Shown piece by piece: positions 53,586 through 62,256 of a stretch of 64,000 nucleotides of DNA. Position 1 is the first letter of the stretch. Every line of letters starts with the position of its first letter. Under the pieces are notes generated by a model that was given only the letters and a program-made list of their open reading frames with translations, made no database searches and was not told the origin of the DNA. Both the position numbers and the translations under genes were made by a program. The DNA is from NZ13-RE01 sp964612975 (lineage in GTDB: Bacteria > Dictyoglomota > Dictyoglomia > Dictyoglomales > Dictyoglomaceae). The stretch covers positions 62,001 to 126,000 of the forward strand of contig CAZTGC010000001.1 of assembly GCA_964612975.1 (NCBI GenBank). The letters run 5' to 3'.

Positions 53586-54285
53586 TTTGTTCCAAAGGAA
53601 AGTTGTAAGAATGGAGAGGGGAGAAGAAGGGAAAATTGTCCTTCAAATAGATAATCCTTATGATTTGGCCCTTTTTTGGTATAAAAAGGGTGCAAGAGCA
53701 ATTCATCTTATTGATCTTCAAGGAGCAATTAGAGAAGAAGAAACAAATATGGATATTATAGAGAAAATTGTAAAAAATATTCCAATTCCTGTGGAGGTAG
53801 GTGGAGGAATTCGTTCTGTGGAGAAAATTCAAAAAATTTTATCCTTTGGAGCATGGAGGGTAATTATAAGTAGTTTTTTAAGAGAAGATTTAAATTTTAT
53901 TAAGAATTTAAGAGAAAAATTTAAAGAAAAAATTATTCCCAGTATAGATTGGAAAAATGGAAAAGTATCAATAAGGGGATGGAAGGAAGAAGTTTCATGG
54001 GAAGAGATCAAAGAAAAATTAGAGGATTCAGGATTTGAAGAAATTATTTTTACGGATACAACAAAGGATGGGACTCTTTTAGGTATCAATGTAAATCTTA
54101 TCTCCTTTATTTTAGAAAATACTAATTTTAATTTATGGATTGCTGGAGGTATTAGTTCTTTAGAGGATTTAATAAAAATTAAAGAATTAAATAATAAATA
54201 CAATAGAATTAAAGGAATTATTATTGGAAGGGCTTTATTAGAAGGAAAGATAGATCTGAAGGAGGCAGAAAAAATTATATGTTAG
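53557..54285 (+). CDS. hisA: ProFAR isomerase (HisA)
   Basis: 242 residues; the start may be the ATG at 53557 or the one at 53563. A beta-alpha barrel isomerase: ILPAIDLFQRKVVRMERGE carries the first catalytic Asp, VEVGGGIRSVEKI one phosphate site, and FTDTTKDGTLLGINV and IAGGISSLEDL the other half. It overlaps hisH by about 29 bases and hisF by 7. Confidence 0.93.
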   Translation: MPMIILPAIDLFQRKVVRMERGEEGKIVLQIDNPYDLALFWYKKGARAIHLIDLQGAIREEETNMDIIEKIVKNIPIPVEVGGGIRSVEKIQKILSFGAWRVIISSFLREDLNFIKNLREKFKEKIIPSIDWKNGKVSIRGWKEEVSWEEIKEKLEDSGFEEIIFTDTTKDGTLLGINVNLISFILENTNFNLWIAGGISSLEDLIKIKELNNKYNRIKGIIIGRALLEGKIDLKEAEKIIC

Positions 54286-55037
54286 CTAAAAGGATTATTC
54301 CTTGTTTAGATACTATAAAAGATAATGTAGTTAAGGGAAGAAGCTTTGAAAATCTTGAAGTTATAGGACCTGCAATAGAGTTTGCTAAGAGGTATGAGAG
54401 AGAAGGTGCCGATGAGTTAGTCCTTTTAGATATAACTGCAACTTTAGAATCAAGAAAGACCTTTCTAAAATTAGTGAGAGAAGTAGCAAAGGAACTTTTT
54501 ATTCCTCTAACTGTTGGAGGGGGAGTTGGAAGTGTAGAGGATGTAAGAGAATTATTAAGGGCAGGTGCAGATAAAGTTTCTATAAATACTTCCGCAGTTA
54601 AGGATCCATCATTAATAAATAAAGTTGCAAGAGAATTTGGTAGCCAATGTTTGGTTATTGCAATAGATGCAAAAAGGATTTTTAAAAATAAGTGGGAAGT
54701 ATATATTAAAAGTGGAAAGGAATCAACAGGAATTGATTTTAAGGATTGGATATTGGAGGTGGAAAAAAGAGGGGCAGGAGAGGTTCTTCTTACGAGTATA
54801 GATGCAGATGGGCATAGAAGAGGATATGATTTAGAACTTTTAGAAAATGCTGTTTCTTTAGTGAATATTCCAATTATAGCATCAGGAGGCGCAGGAACTC
54901 TCGAAGACTTATATAATGCTTTCAGGGTTGGTGTGGATGCAGTTCTTGCTGCCTCAATTTTCCATTATGAGAAATATACCATTAATGATGTTAAAAATTG
55001 CTTAGCAAATAAAAATATATTGGTAAGGAGAATATGA
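54279..55037 (+). CDS. hisF: Imidazole glycerol phosphate synthase, cyclase subunit
   Basis: 252 residues. Starts MLAKRIIPCLDTIKDNVVKG, with the catalytic Asp; LTVGGGVGSVEDVRELLRAGADKVSINTSA and LLTSIDADGHRRGYDLEL complete the barrel and the second catalytic Asp. It works with HisH. It overlaps hisIE by 4 bases. Confidence 0.96.
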   Translation: MLAKRIIPCLDTIKDNVVKGRSFENLEVIGPAIEFAKRYEREGADELVLLDITATLESRKTFLKLVREVAKELFIPLTVGGGVGSVEDVRELLRAGADKVSINTSAVKDPSLINKVAREFGSQCLVIAIDAKRIFKNKWEVYIKSGKESTGIDFKDWILEVEKRGAGEVLLTSIDADGHRRGYDLELLENAVSLVNIPIIASGGAGTLEDLYNAFRVGVDAVLAASIFHYEKYTINDVKNCLANKNILVRRI

Positions 55038-55675
55038 TGGAAGTATTGGAATTGTTAAAAAGTGTTAAGTTCGATGAGAAGGGACTTATACCTGTGATTG
55101 TACAAGATTATAAAACAGGTAAAGTTTTAATGTTAGCCTACATGAATGAATTGGCATTAAGAAAAACTATAGAGACAAAAGAAGCTTGGTATTGGAGCAG
55201 AAGTAGAGGGGAATTATGGTATAAAGGAGAAACCTCAGGAAATATTCAGAGGGTTTTAGATATAAAGATAGATTGTGATAGCGATACTATTTTGTTGATT
55301 GTTGAACAAATTGGAAATGCATGTCATACAGGAAACTATTCTTGTTTTTATAGAAGTATAAATGATCTACCTGAAAATTTCTTATTTTATTTAGAAGATC
55401 TAATTAGAGAAAGAAAAGAGAAGCTCCCTGAAAATTCTTATACTACCACTCTTTTTAAAGATGGGTTAGAAAAAATAATGCAAAAAGTTGGCGAGGAATC
55501 TATAGAAGTAGTTATGTCTGGTATTAAAGATATGAATGATAATTTCACATATGAAGTCTCAGATCTTATATATCATCTTTTAGTTGCTTTAATTTTTAAA
55601 AATTTATCCTTTAGAAAGGTCATCGAAGAGCTAATAAGAAGGCATAAAAAAGCTATGGAGTTAAAGTCTCTGTAG
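55034..55675 (+). CDS. hisIE: Fused phosphoribosyl-AMP cyclohydrolase / phosphoribosyl-ATP pyrophosphatase
   Basis: 213 residues. The HisI half (about 1-110) has VIVQDYKTGKVLMLAYMNE, WSRSRGELWYKGETSGN and the zinc site in DCDSDTILLIVEQ and NACHTGNYSCF; the HisE half (about 115-213) has TTLFKDGLEKIMQKVGEESIE and LIYHLLVAL. Together they carry out the second and third steps of the pathway. It closes the operon and overlaps the end of the PBP gene on the other strand by 23 bases. Confidence 0.95.
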   Translation: MMEVLELLKSVKFDEKGLIPVIVQDYKTGKVLMLAYMNELALRKTIETKEAWYWSRSRGELWYKGETSGNIQRVLDIKIDCDSDTILLIVEQIGNACHTGNYSCFYRSINDLPENFLFYLEDLIRERKEKLPENSYTTTLFKDGLEKIMQKVGEESIEVVMSGIKDMNDNFTYEVSDLIYHLLVALIFKNLSFRKVIEELIRRHKKAMELKSL

Positions 55676-57602
55676 TTTCAATTGTTGGAGTTTGGGTTTT
55701 TTCTATTGTTGACCCACTGTATGTTGGTTGGTAAAGAAAATCAAAATCTTTAATGGGCGTATCCTTCAAAGCATTGGACATAAATTCTTTCCAAATCATT
55801 GCTGGAATAAATCCACCCACAACTTTTTTTGTTTTAGAATAATCATCATTTCCTACCCAAACTCCTGTACACAATTCAGGAGTAAATCCAATAAACCAAG
55901 CATCCCTATAATCATCAGTTGTTCCAGTCTTTCCTGCGCAAGGTCTCCCAATATTTGCTCTTGTTCCTGTCCCCTCCAGTATAACTTCTTTCATTACTTT
56001 TACTAAGGTAGCTACTACATCTTTATCTAAAATAGGGACCAATTGGGGTTCGTTATTTAATAGAATATTTCCCTTGCTATCCTCGACCCTTAATATAGCA
56101 ATTGGAGTTATTCTAAATCCCCCATTTGCTAAGCTAGTGTAGGCACGAGTAAGTTCTAAGGGAGTGACCACTGATGTTCCTAAGGCTAAGGCTAAGCTTG
56201 GCTCAAGTTCACTTTCAATACCCATTCTTTTAGCATTTTTTATTACATCACCAACTCCAATCTCTTCTAAAAGAATTATAGTAGCAATATTATATGAGTA
56301 TTTTAGAGCATCCTCTAAAGAAACAGTTCCATGCAATTTTTCATCATAATTTTTAGGTTTCCAAATTTTATTGTTAAATTTATATGAGAGCTCTCTTTCT
56401 TCTATAAGGTCCGAGGGCTTAAAATTTCTTTGTAATGCAGTAAGATAAACAAAGGGCTTAAAGGAAGAGCCAGGTTGTCTCATGGCTTGACTCATCCTGT
56501 CAAATTGACTTTTAGAATAATCTAATCCTCCTACCCATGCTTTTATATAACCTGTGGAAGGTTCTATGCTAACTAACGCTCCTTGAGAAACATTATAATC
56601 TTTTCCATATTTTGAGATGATTTTTTTTAACGAATCTTCTGCTAATTTTTGTAATTTTAAATCTATAGTGGTATATACCTTTAATCCCCCTCGATATACT
56701 GTATCCTTCCCAAATCTTTCAATTAACTCCTTTACTACATAGTCCACAAAATATGGAGCATTATAACTTGAACTTTTTTTGGGAATAACCTTTAGAGGGA
56801 AATTATAGGCTCTATTAAATTCCTTTTCACTTATATATCCTTTGTTATATAATTTTTTCAAAACCATATCTCTCCTAAATTTAGATTTTTCTGGATTCTT
56901 ATATGGATTGTATATCTCTGGAGCTGGGAGTATTCCAGCCAATAGAGCACTTTCTTCTAAAAATAAATCCTTTGCGGATTTTCCAAAATATGTTTGAGCT
57001 GCGGCTTCTGCTCCATATGCCCCATTCCCCCAATATACTAAATTAAGATACATTTCTAAAATTTCTTGTTTGGTATAATATTTCTCCAATTTAAAAGCTA
57101 TATAAATCTCTTGAATCTTTCTTTTTATTGTTCTTTCTAAGGAAAGAAAGAGTAATCTTGCTACCTGTTGGGTTATAGTACTTCCACCTTGGATATTCCT
57201 ATTGGGATCTTTTAGCGCTAAGATATCATTCCAAATAGCTCCAATAATTCTTCTTAGACTTATACCCGAATGGGAATAGAAGCCCTCATCTTCTGAAACA
57301 ATCACTGCCTTCTGAAGATAGGGAGAGATCTTGTGAAGAGGTACTATTATTCTATTTTCTGTATATAATTTTCCTAAGATTTTATTATCACTGCTGTATA
57401 TAAAGGTAGTTTCACTTGGTCTTAGCTCCATCCATTTATCAATAGGAGGAGCTTCTTTAATTACAATCATCACATAGGATATGAAAATAGAAATACCTAA
57501 AAGTAATAATATCATTAAAGAAAGTAGAAAAAGTTTTAAGATTTTAAAAATAAATTTTTCCCTTTTTGTTAAAGGTATCTCCTTTACAAATTTTTTTCTC
57601 AT
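55653..57602 (-). CDS. Penicillin-binding protein 1A-type bifunctional peptidoglycan synthase
   Basis: 649 residues from the ATG at 57602 (GGAGGG five bases upstream). One N-terminal membrane helix anchors it. The glycosyltransferase domain has the catalytic Glu in IVSEDEGFYSHSGI and GGSTITQQVARLL. The transpeptidase domain has SSFKPFVYL (SxxK), the SYN motif and AGKTGTTDDYRDAWF. A short Thr-rich tail ends the protein (TIEKTQTPTIETTETLTP). It builds the cell wall in the periplasm. It is divergent from rapZ with start codons 57 bases apart. Confidence 0.94.
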   Translation of the reverse strand: MRKKFVKEIPLTKREKFIFKILKLFLLSLMILLLLGISIFISYVMIVIKEAPPIDKWMELRPSETTFIYSSDNKILGKLYTENRIIVPLHKISPYLQKAVIVSEDEGFYSHSGISLRRIIGAIWNDILALKDPNRNIQGGSTITQQVARLLFLSLERTIKRKIQEIYIAFKLEKYYTKQEILEMYLNLVYWGNGAYGAEAAAQTYFGKSAKDLFLEESALLAGILPAPEIYNPYKNPEKSKFRRDMVLKKLYNKGYISEKEFNRAYNFPLKVIPKKSSSYNAPYFVDYVVKELIERFGKDTVYRGGLKVYTTIDLKLQKLAEDSLKKIISKYGKDYNVSQGALVSIEPSTGYIKAWVGGLDYSKSQFDRMSQAMRQPGSSFKPFVYLTALQRNFKPSDLIEERELSYKFNNKIWKPKNYDEKLHGTVSLEDALKYSYNIATIILLEEIGVGDVIKNAKRMGIESELEPSLALALGTSVVTPLELTRAYTSLANGGFRITPIAILRVEDSKGNILLNNEPQLVPILDKDVVATLVKVMKEVILEGTGTRANIGRPCAGKTGTTDDYRDAWFIGFTPELCTGVWVGNDDYSKTKKVVGGFIPAMIWKEFMSNALKDTPIKDFDFLYQPTYSGSTIEKTQTPTIETTETLTP

Positions 57603-57645
57603 TAAACCCTCCAATATTATCTTTTATTTTGTGTTATTTTTATTG

Positions 57646-57651
57646 TATAAT
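57646..57651 (+). promoter_or_regulatory. -10 box of rapZ-yvcK, placed for a leaderless mRNA
   Basis: TATAAT ends 7 bases before the rapZ ATG at 57659, so the transcription start should be at or next to the A of ATG. No Shine-Dalgarno is present. The -35 region is weak. Confidence 0.6.
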
Positions 57652-57658
57652 AAAACCT

Positions 57659-58543
57659 ATGAAAAAAGATAACTTTCAACTTATAATTATAACAGGTTTA
57701 TCTGGTGCTGGAAAATCACAAGCTTTACATATTTTGGAGGATATTGGCTTCTTTTGCGTAGACAATCTTCCTCCTAATCTAATACCCACCTTAATAGAAT
57801 TGTGTATTAATACCGATGGAAAAATCTCAAAAATTGCTTTAGTAACTGATATTAGAAGTGAAGAATTTTTACAAAATTTTGAAGATATATTTGAAGGCCT
57901 AAAAAAATATTATATAAATCATATGCTTTTGTTTTTGGAAGCAGAGGAGGAAATCTTAGTAAGAAGGTATAATGAAACAAGAAGAAGACATCCCCTTGCA
58001 AAAGAAGGAAGGGGAATCTTAGAAAGTATTAGATTGGAAAAACAAAGACTTGATAAAATAAGGAACTTAGCTACTTATATCTTAGATACCAGCGATTTAA
58101 CTCCAAAATTACTAAGAGAAAAAATTTTAGAACTTATAGAAGGATTAAGCTATATTTCTAAGAATAATCTTTTTATAACTGTATATTCCTTTGGATTTAA
58201 ATATGGAATTCCCTTAGATTCCCATCTTATTTTTGACGTGAGATTTCTACCTAATCCTTACTATGAGAAGGATTTAAGATCTTTCTCAGGAGAAGCTCCT
58301 CAAGTTAAGGAGTATTTATTAAGTCATAAAGAAACTCAAGAATTTCTAAAATATCTGAAAGATTTCTTAGACTTTCTTATTCCTTTATATCAAGAAGAAG
58401 GAAAAAGTTATTTAAATGTTTCTATAGGATGCACAGGAGGTAGGCATAGGGCAGTTGTAATTGCAAATATATTAGCAGAATATTTTTCCCTAAAATATCC
58501 TGTTAAGATTTTTCATAGGGATATTATGAAAGATATATTGTAA
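57659..58543 (+). CDS. rapZ: RapZ/YvcJ family nucleotide-binding protein
   Basis: 294 residues from the ATG at 57659; a longer frame starting at 57566 adds 31 hydrophobic residues, overlaps the PBP gene antisense and has no support. P loop GLSGAGKS at residues 13-20; CVDNLPPNLIPTLIELC and the C-terminal SIGCTGGRHRAVVIANILAEYF are family hallmarks. RapZ controls GlmZ RNA decay in E. coli; in Gram-positives YvcJ affects competence. The exact role here is open. It is followed after one base by yvcK, the usual partner. Confidence 0.92.
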   Translation: MKKDNFQLIIITGLSGAGKSQALHILEDIGFFCVDNLPPNLIPTLIELCINTDGKISKIALVTDIRSEEFLQNFEDIFEGLKKYYINHMLLFLEAEEEILVRRYNETRRRHPLAKEGRGILESIRLEKQRLDKIRNLATYILDTSDLTPKLLREKILELIEGLSYISKNNLFITVYSFGFKYGIPLDSHLIFDVRFLPNPYYEKDLRSFSGEAPQVKEYLLSHKETQEFLKYLKDFLDFLIPLYQEEGKSYLNVSIGCTGGRHRAVVIANILAEYFSLKYPVKIFHRDIMKDIL

Positions 58544-58544
58544 T

Positions 58545-59501
58545 ATGGAAAAAAAATATCCTGTTGTTACGGTTATTGGTGGTGGAACTGGGCTCTCTAC
58601 AATCCTTAGGGGTTTAAAAAAATATCCTCTAAAATTAAATGCCATTGTAACAGTAAGTGATGATGGAGGAAGTTCTGGAAGGTTAAGTAAAGATTTTGAT
58701 GTTTTACCTCCTGGAGATGTAAGAAATTGTTTGGTTGCATTAGCTGATGAGGAAGCATTAATGACAAGACTATTTCAATATAGATTCACTAATGGAGATT
58801 TAAGGGAGCATTCCTTTGGAAATATTTTTTTGGTGGCAATGTCATCAATTCTTGGAAATTTTCTTTTGGCAATCAAAGAGGCAAGTAAAGTATTAGCAAT
58901 CAAAGGACAGGTTTTTCCCTCTACTTTGTGTAAAGTAAAATTAAAAGCAGTCTTTGATAATGGTGTAGAAATTATTGGAGAAACTGCCATTTCCTCATAT
59001 AAAGAAGGAAGGATTAGAAGGTTACATCTTATCTCTTCTTCTCCACTGACTGCAACCCCCGAAGCCATAGAAGCCCTTAAAAATTCTGACTTACTAATTA
59101 TTGGACCTGGAAGTCTTTTTACAAGTATTCTTCCTAATTTACTAATAGATGAAATTAAAAATACTATAAAAAAATTAAAGATTCCTAAAATCTATATATG
59201 TAATGTCATGACTCAACCCTATGAGACCATTGGATTTTCTGCATCGGACCATCTATCAGTAATAGTTGAACATTTAGATTTTGTTCCTGTAGATTATGTA
59301 ATTATAAATACAAAAATTCCTTCCTTGGAGCTTTTGTATAAGTATAGAAGTTCAGGGGCAAATGTTGTTGAGGTTGATTTAGATAATTTTAAAAAATTCA
59401 ATGTAGAGGTTTTAACTGGAAATTTTATAAGTGAGACTAACTTAGTTAGGCATGATGCAGATACAGTGGCAGAGTTCATATTAAATAATTTTATTAAATG
59501 A
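58545..59501 (+). CDS. yvcK: YvcK/CofD-like gluconeogenesis factor
   Basis: 318 residues. VIGGGTGLSTILRGLKKYP at the N-terminus and VSDDGGSSGRLSKDFDVLPPGDVRNCLVAL are the YvcK hallmarks; HDADTVAEFIL ends the protein. In Bacillus it binds UDP-sugars and supports cell shape and growth on gluconeogenic carbon. In many bacteria rapZ-yvcK-whiA form one operon; whiA is missing here. Confidence 0.92.
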   Translation: MEKKYPVVTVIGGGTGLSTILRGLKKYPLKLNAIVTVSDDGGSSGRLSKDFDVLPPGDVRNCLVALADEEALMTRLFQYRFTNGDLREHSFGNIFLVAMSSILGNFLLAIKEASKVLAIKGQVFPSTLCKVKLKAVFDNGVEIIGETAISSYKEGRIRRLHLISSSPLTATPEAIEALKNSDLLIIGPGSLFTSILPNLLIDEIKNTIKKLKIPKIYICNVMTQPYETIGFSASDHLSVIVEHLDFVPVDYVIINTKIPSLELLYKYRSSGANVVEVDLDNFKKFNVEVLTGNFISETNLVRHDADTVAEFILNNFIK

Positions 59502-59557
59502 CTTAAAATTGGTATTTTGAGGATATTATAATTTTTCAGATAGTTTCTATTTCAGGT

Positions 59558-59585
59558 TTGACAAAAAATTATGTAATTTTATAAT
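59558..59585 (+). promoter_or_regulatory. Promoter of the pgk-tpiA operon
   Basis: TTGACA (59558-59563), 16 bases, TATAAT (59580-59585). The leader is short (about 18 bases) and consists mainly of the AAAGGAGGAAAG Shine-Dalgarno before the ATG at 59610. Confidence 0.8.
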
Positions 59586-59609
59586 ATTTAGAAGAAAGGA
59601 GGAAAGAAG

Positions 59610-60803
59610 ATGGCAAAATTAAGTATTTTAGATTTAAAGGAAGAAGAATTGACGAATAAAAGGGTTTTAGTAAGAGTTGATTTTAATGTCCCCATAAAAA
59701 ATGGAGTAATTACTGATGATAAAAGAATAAGGGAAGCATTACCAACAATTCAATATTTAATAGAAAAAAAGGCAAAGGTAATATTAATGTCCCATTTAGG
59801 AAGGCCAAAGGGGATTCAGGAAGATTTAAGATTAGATCCTATTGCTAAAAGATTAAGTGAGCTTTTAGGGAAACCAGTTAAAAAATTAGATGATTGTATT
59901 GGAGAAGAGGTTGAAAGGGAAGTAGAAAGTATGAAACCAGGAGAAGTGGTACTTCTTGAAAATCTGAGATTCCATAAAGAAGAGGAAGCTAATGATCCAG
60001 AATTTGCTAAAAAATTAGCAAGCCTTGGAAATATTTATGTAAGTGATGCCTTTGGTACAGTTCATAGGGCTCATGCTTCTACTGCAGGAGTTGCCCAATA
60101 TTTACCTGCCTATGCAGGTCTCCTGATTAAAAAAGAAATAGAAACCATGGGGAGTGCCTTGGAGAAGCCTGAAAGACCTTTTATTTGTATTCTTGGTGGT
60201 GCAAAGGTATCTGATAAGATTGGAGTTATCGAAAATCTCTTAGAAAAAGTTGATGCTTTAATTATTGGTGGGGGAATGATGTTTACTTTTTGGAAAGCCC
60301 AAGGATTGGAAGTAGGAAAATCAATATTGGAAGAAGACAAGATAGAAATAGCTAAAAAATTTATTGAAACTGCTGAAGAAAAAGGGGTGAAACTTCTTCT
60401 CCCTGATGATGCTGTGGTGGTCAAAGAGATTTCTGAGACTGCAGAGACAAAAATAAAGGGTAAAGGAGAATTTGAAATTGATGATATAGGAGTAGATATT
60501 GGGCCTAAATCTATTGAAAAGTTTGTAAAAGAGATAGTTCATGGTAAAACAATAATATGGAATGGACCAATGGGTATCTTTGAAATAGATAAATTTTCAG
60601 AGGGCACAAAAGAAATAGCAAAAGCTATAGCTAACAATAAAAATTGTGTAAGTATTGTGGGTGGCGGAGATACTGCCTCTGCAGCATCGAAATTTGGTTT
60701 AGAAGAAAAGTTTACTCATATCTCTACAGGTGGAGGAGCATCTTTAGAGTTCTTAGAAGGAAAGATTTTACCAGGTATAGCTGTAATTTTAGAGAAAAAG
60801 TAA
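59610..60803 (+). CDS. pgk: Phosphoglycerate kinase
   Basis: 397 residues, the common monomeric form without a fused triosephosphate isomerase. VLVRVDFNVPIKNGVITDDKRI, LMSHLGRPKG, LLENLRFHKEE, and GGGDTASAASKFG near the end cover both substrate halves. It makes ATP in glycolysis. First gene of pgk-(roadblock)-tpiA-secG. Confidence 0.97.
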   Translation: MAKLSILDLKEEELTNKRVLVRVDFNVPIKNGVITDDKRIREALPTIQYLIEKKAKVILMSHLGRPKGIQEDLRLDPIAKRLSELLGKPVKKLDDCIGEEVEREVESMKPGEVVLLENLRFHKEEEANDPEFAKKLASLGNIYVSDAFGTVHRAHASTAGVAQYLPAYAGLLIKKEIETMGSALEKPERPFICILGGAKVSDKIGVIENLLEKVDALIIGGGMMFTFWKAQGLEVGKSILEEDKIEIAKKFIETAEEKGVKLLLPDDAVVVKEISETAETKIKGKGEFEIDDIGVDIGPKSIEKFVKEIVHGKTIIWNGPMGIFEIDKFSEGTKEIAKAIANNKNCVSIVGGGDTASAASKFGLEEKFTHISTGGGASLEFLEGKILPGIAVILEKK

Positions 60804-60825
60804 TATAATTTTATGGTGAGATATT

Positions 60826-61182
60826 TTGGCTAATATAAAAGAAGTTTTAGAAGAGATTATTAAAATAGAAGGAATTCAAACATCTATCTTAGTAAGTGAA
60901 GATGGATTAACTATTGAGGGAATTACTAAGGATTCTACAGATACAGAAGAGGTAGCAGGGGTAGCTTCTGGGGGATTGAAGGTAGCTTCCATGATTGGAC
61001 AAACTTTAGTTAAGGGTAATACAAGGGAAATTCTTATTATTTATGATGAGGGAGCAATTTTCTTAATGCCTTTGGAAGGAAAACCTGCTGTATTGGTTGC
61101 GGTATCAACTCCAGGAGCAAATTTAGGAAGGATAAGGAATAGTTTAAAAAAGGGAGCATATAAATTAATGAGAATATTATAA
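60826..61182 (+). CDS. Roadblock/LC7 domain protein
   Basis: 118 residues, TTG start with GGTGAG upstream. A single roadblock/LC7 fold: EGIQTSILVSEDGLTIEGI and the central helix ASGGLKVASMIGQTLVKG, then LIIYDEGAIFLMPLEGKPAVLVAVS. MglB-type members bind and regulate small Ras-like GTPases such as MglA; no GTPase of this type is in the window. Its position between pgk and tpiA with gaps of 22 and 13 bases implies coexpression with glycolysis. The partner and role are unknown. Confidence 0.88.
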   Translation: MANIKEVLEEIIKIEGIQTSILVSEDGLTIEGITKDSTDTEEVAGVASGGLKVASMIGQTLVKGNTREILIIYDEGAIFLMPLEGKPAVLVAVSTPGANLGRIRNSLKKGAYKLMRIL

Positions 61183-61195
61183 GGAGGAAAGGAAG

Positions 61196-61954
61196 TTGAG
61201 GAAAAAAATTATTGCTGCAAATTGGAAAATGTATAAGACTACAAAGGATACTGAAAATTTTCTAAAAGAATTTTTATCCTTGTCCAACAATTATACTGAA
61301 AAAGAAATAGTTATATGTCCTCCTTTTACTCTTCTTTTCTTGGTAAGAGAATTTATAAAAGATACTCCTTATAAATTGGGGGCACAAAATCTTTTTTGGG
61401 AAAGGGAAGGAGCTTATACTGGAGAGATTTCTCCTATAATGTTAAGGGATTTAGGATGTGAATATGTAATTATAGGACATTCAGAAAGAAGACAATATTT
61501 TGGTGAGGATGATGAAATTGTAAATAAAAAATTAAAATCTGCTTTTGATAGTGGTCTTACTCCTATTCTTTGTATTGGAGAAAAATGGGAAGAGAGAGAA
61601 AAGGGAAAGACAAATGATGTTATTATAAAACAGATAAATGGAGCATTAGAAGGATTAGATAAAGAAAATGTTAAAAAACTCGTTATTGCCTATGAGCCAG
61701 TTTGGGCTATTGGAACAGGACATTCTGCAAAGGGAGAGGATGCTAATGAGGTTGCCTCTTTAATTAGAGAAATAATTGAGAAGAAATATTCAGGATTGGT
61801 GGCTCAGGAAATTAGAATTCAATATGGAGGAAGTGTGAATCCTAAGAATATTTCTGAATTTTTATCTCAATCTGAAATAGATGGGGCATTGGTGGGAGGT
61901 GCAAGTTTAAATTCTCAAACTTTCTGGGAAATAGTCAAAATTTACTTAGAATAA
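61196..61954 (+). CDS. tpiA: Triosephosphate isomerase
   Basis: 252 residues, TTG start with AAGGAGG upstream. Lys in AANWKMYKT, His95 in IIGHSERRQ, Glu167 in AYEPVWAIGTG and the phosphate loop QYGGSVNPKN form a complete active site. It interconverts DHAP and glyceraldehyde-3-phosphate. DHAP is also the substrate of the G1P dehydrogenase encoded at 14.7 kb. Confidence 0.97.
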   Translation: MRKKIIAANWKMYKTTKDTENFLKEFLSLSNNYTEKEIVICPPFTLLFLVREFIKDTPYKLGAQNLFWEREGAYTGEISPIMLRDLGCEYVIIGHSERRQYFGEDDEIVNKKLKSAFDSGLTPILCIGEKWEEREKGKTNDVIIKQINGALEGLDKENVKKLVIAYEPVWAIGTGHSAKGEDANEVASLIREIIEKKYSGLVAQEIRIQYGGSVNPKNISEFLSQSEIDGALVGGASLNSQTFWEIVKIYLE

Positions 61955-61976
61955 AAAATTTAGCAAAGGAGAGGAT

Positions 61977-62198
61977 ATGATGTATACGGTTCTCTTAATT
62001 TTTCATTTTTTAATCTCTGCAGGATTAATTGCGACAATACTCTTTCAATCTGAAGTTGGAGAGGGCTTAGGTTTTATTGGTGGTGGCCAATCAATATTTT
62101 ATAAAGCAAAAAGAAAAATGGAAAAGACTTTAAAGCAGATCACAATTGTTTTGGCAATACTTTTTATATTAACCTCTACATTATTATTTTTAATCTGA
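61977..62198 (+). CDS. secG: Preprotein translocase subunit SecG
   Basis: 73 residues with two membrane helices (about 3-22 and 52-72) joined by the SecG loop EGLGFIGGGQSIFYKAKRKMEKTLK. It assists SecYE in export across the inner membrane. Start is ATGATG after GGAGAGG; either ATG could be used. secG following tpiA is a common bacterial arrangement. Confidence 0.92.
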   Translation: MMYTVLLIFHFLISAGLIATILFQSEVGEGLGFIGGGQSIFYKAKRKMEKTLKQITIVLAILFILTSTLLFLI

Positions 62199-62256
62199 TG
62201 AGAGGTGAAATTTAGGTTTATTTTTCAAAATTAAAACTTAAAAAGGAGGTCAAGCC

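Noticed and set aside
57566..57658. 31-codon upstream extension of rapZ that looks like a membrane helix
   Set aside because: It is antisense to the start of the PBP gene; the RapZ family begins at the ATG at 57659, just after a TATAAT box.
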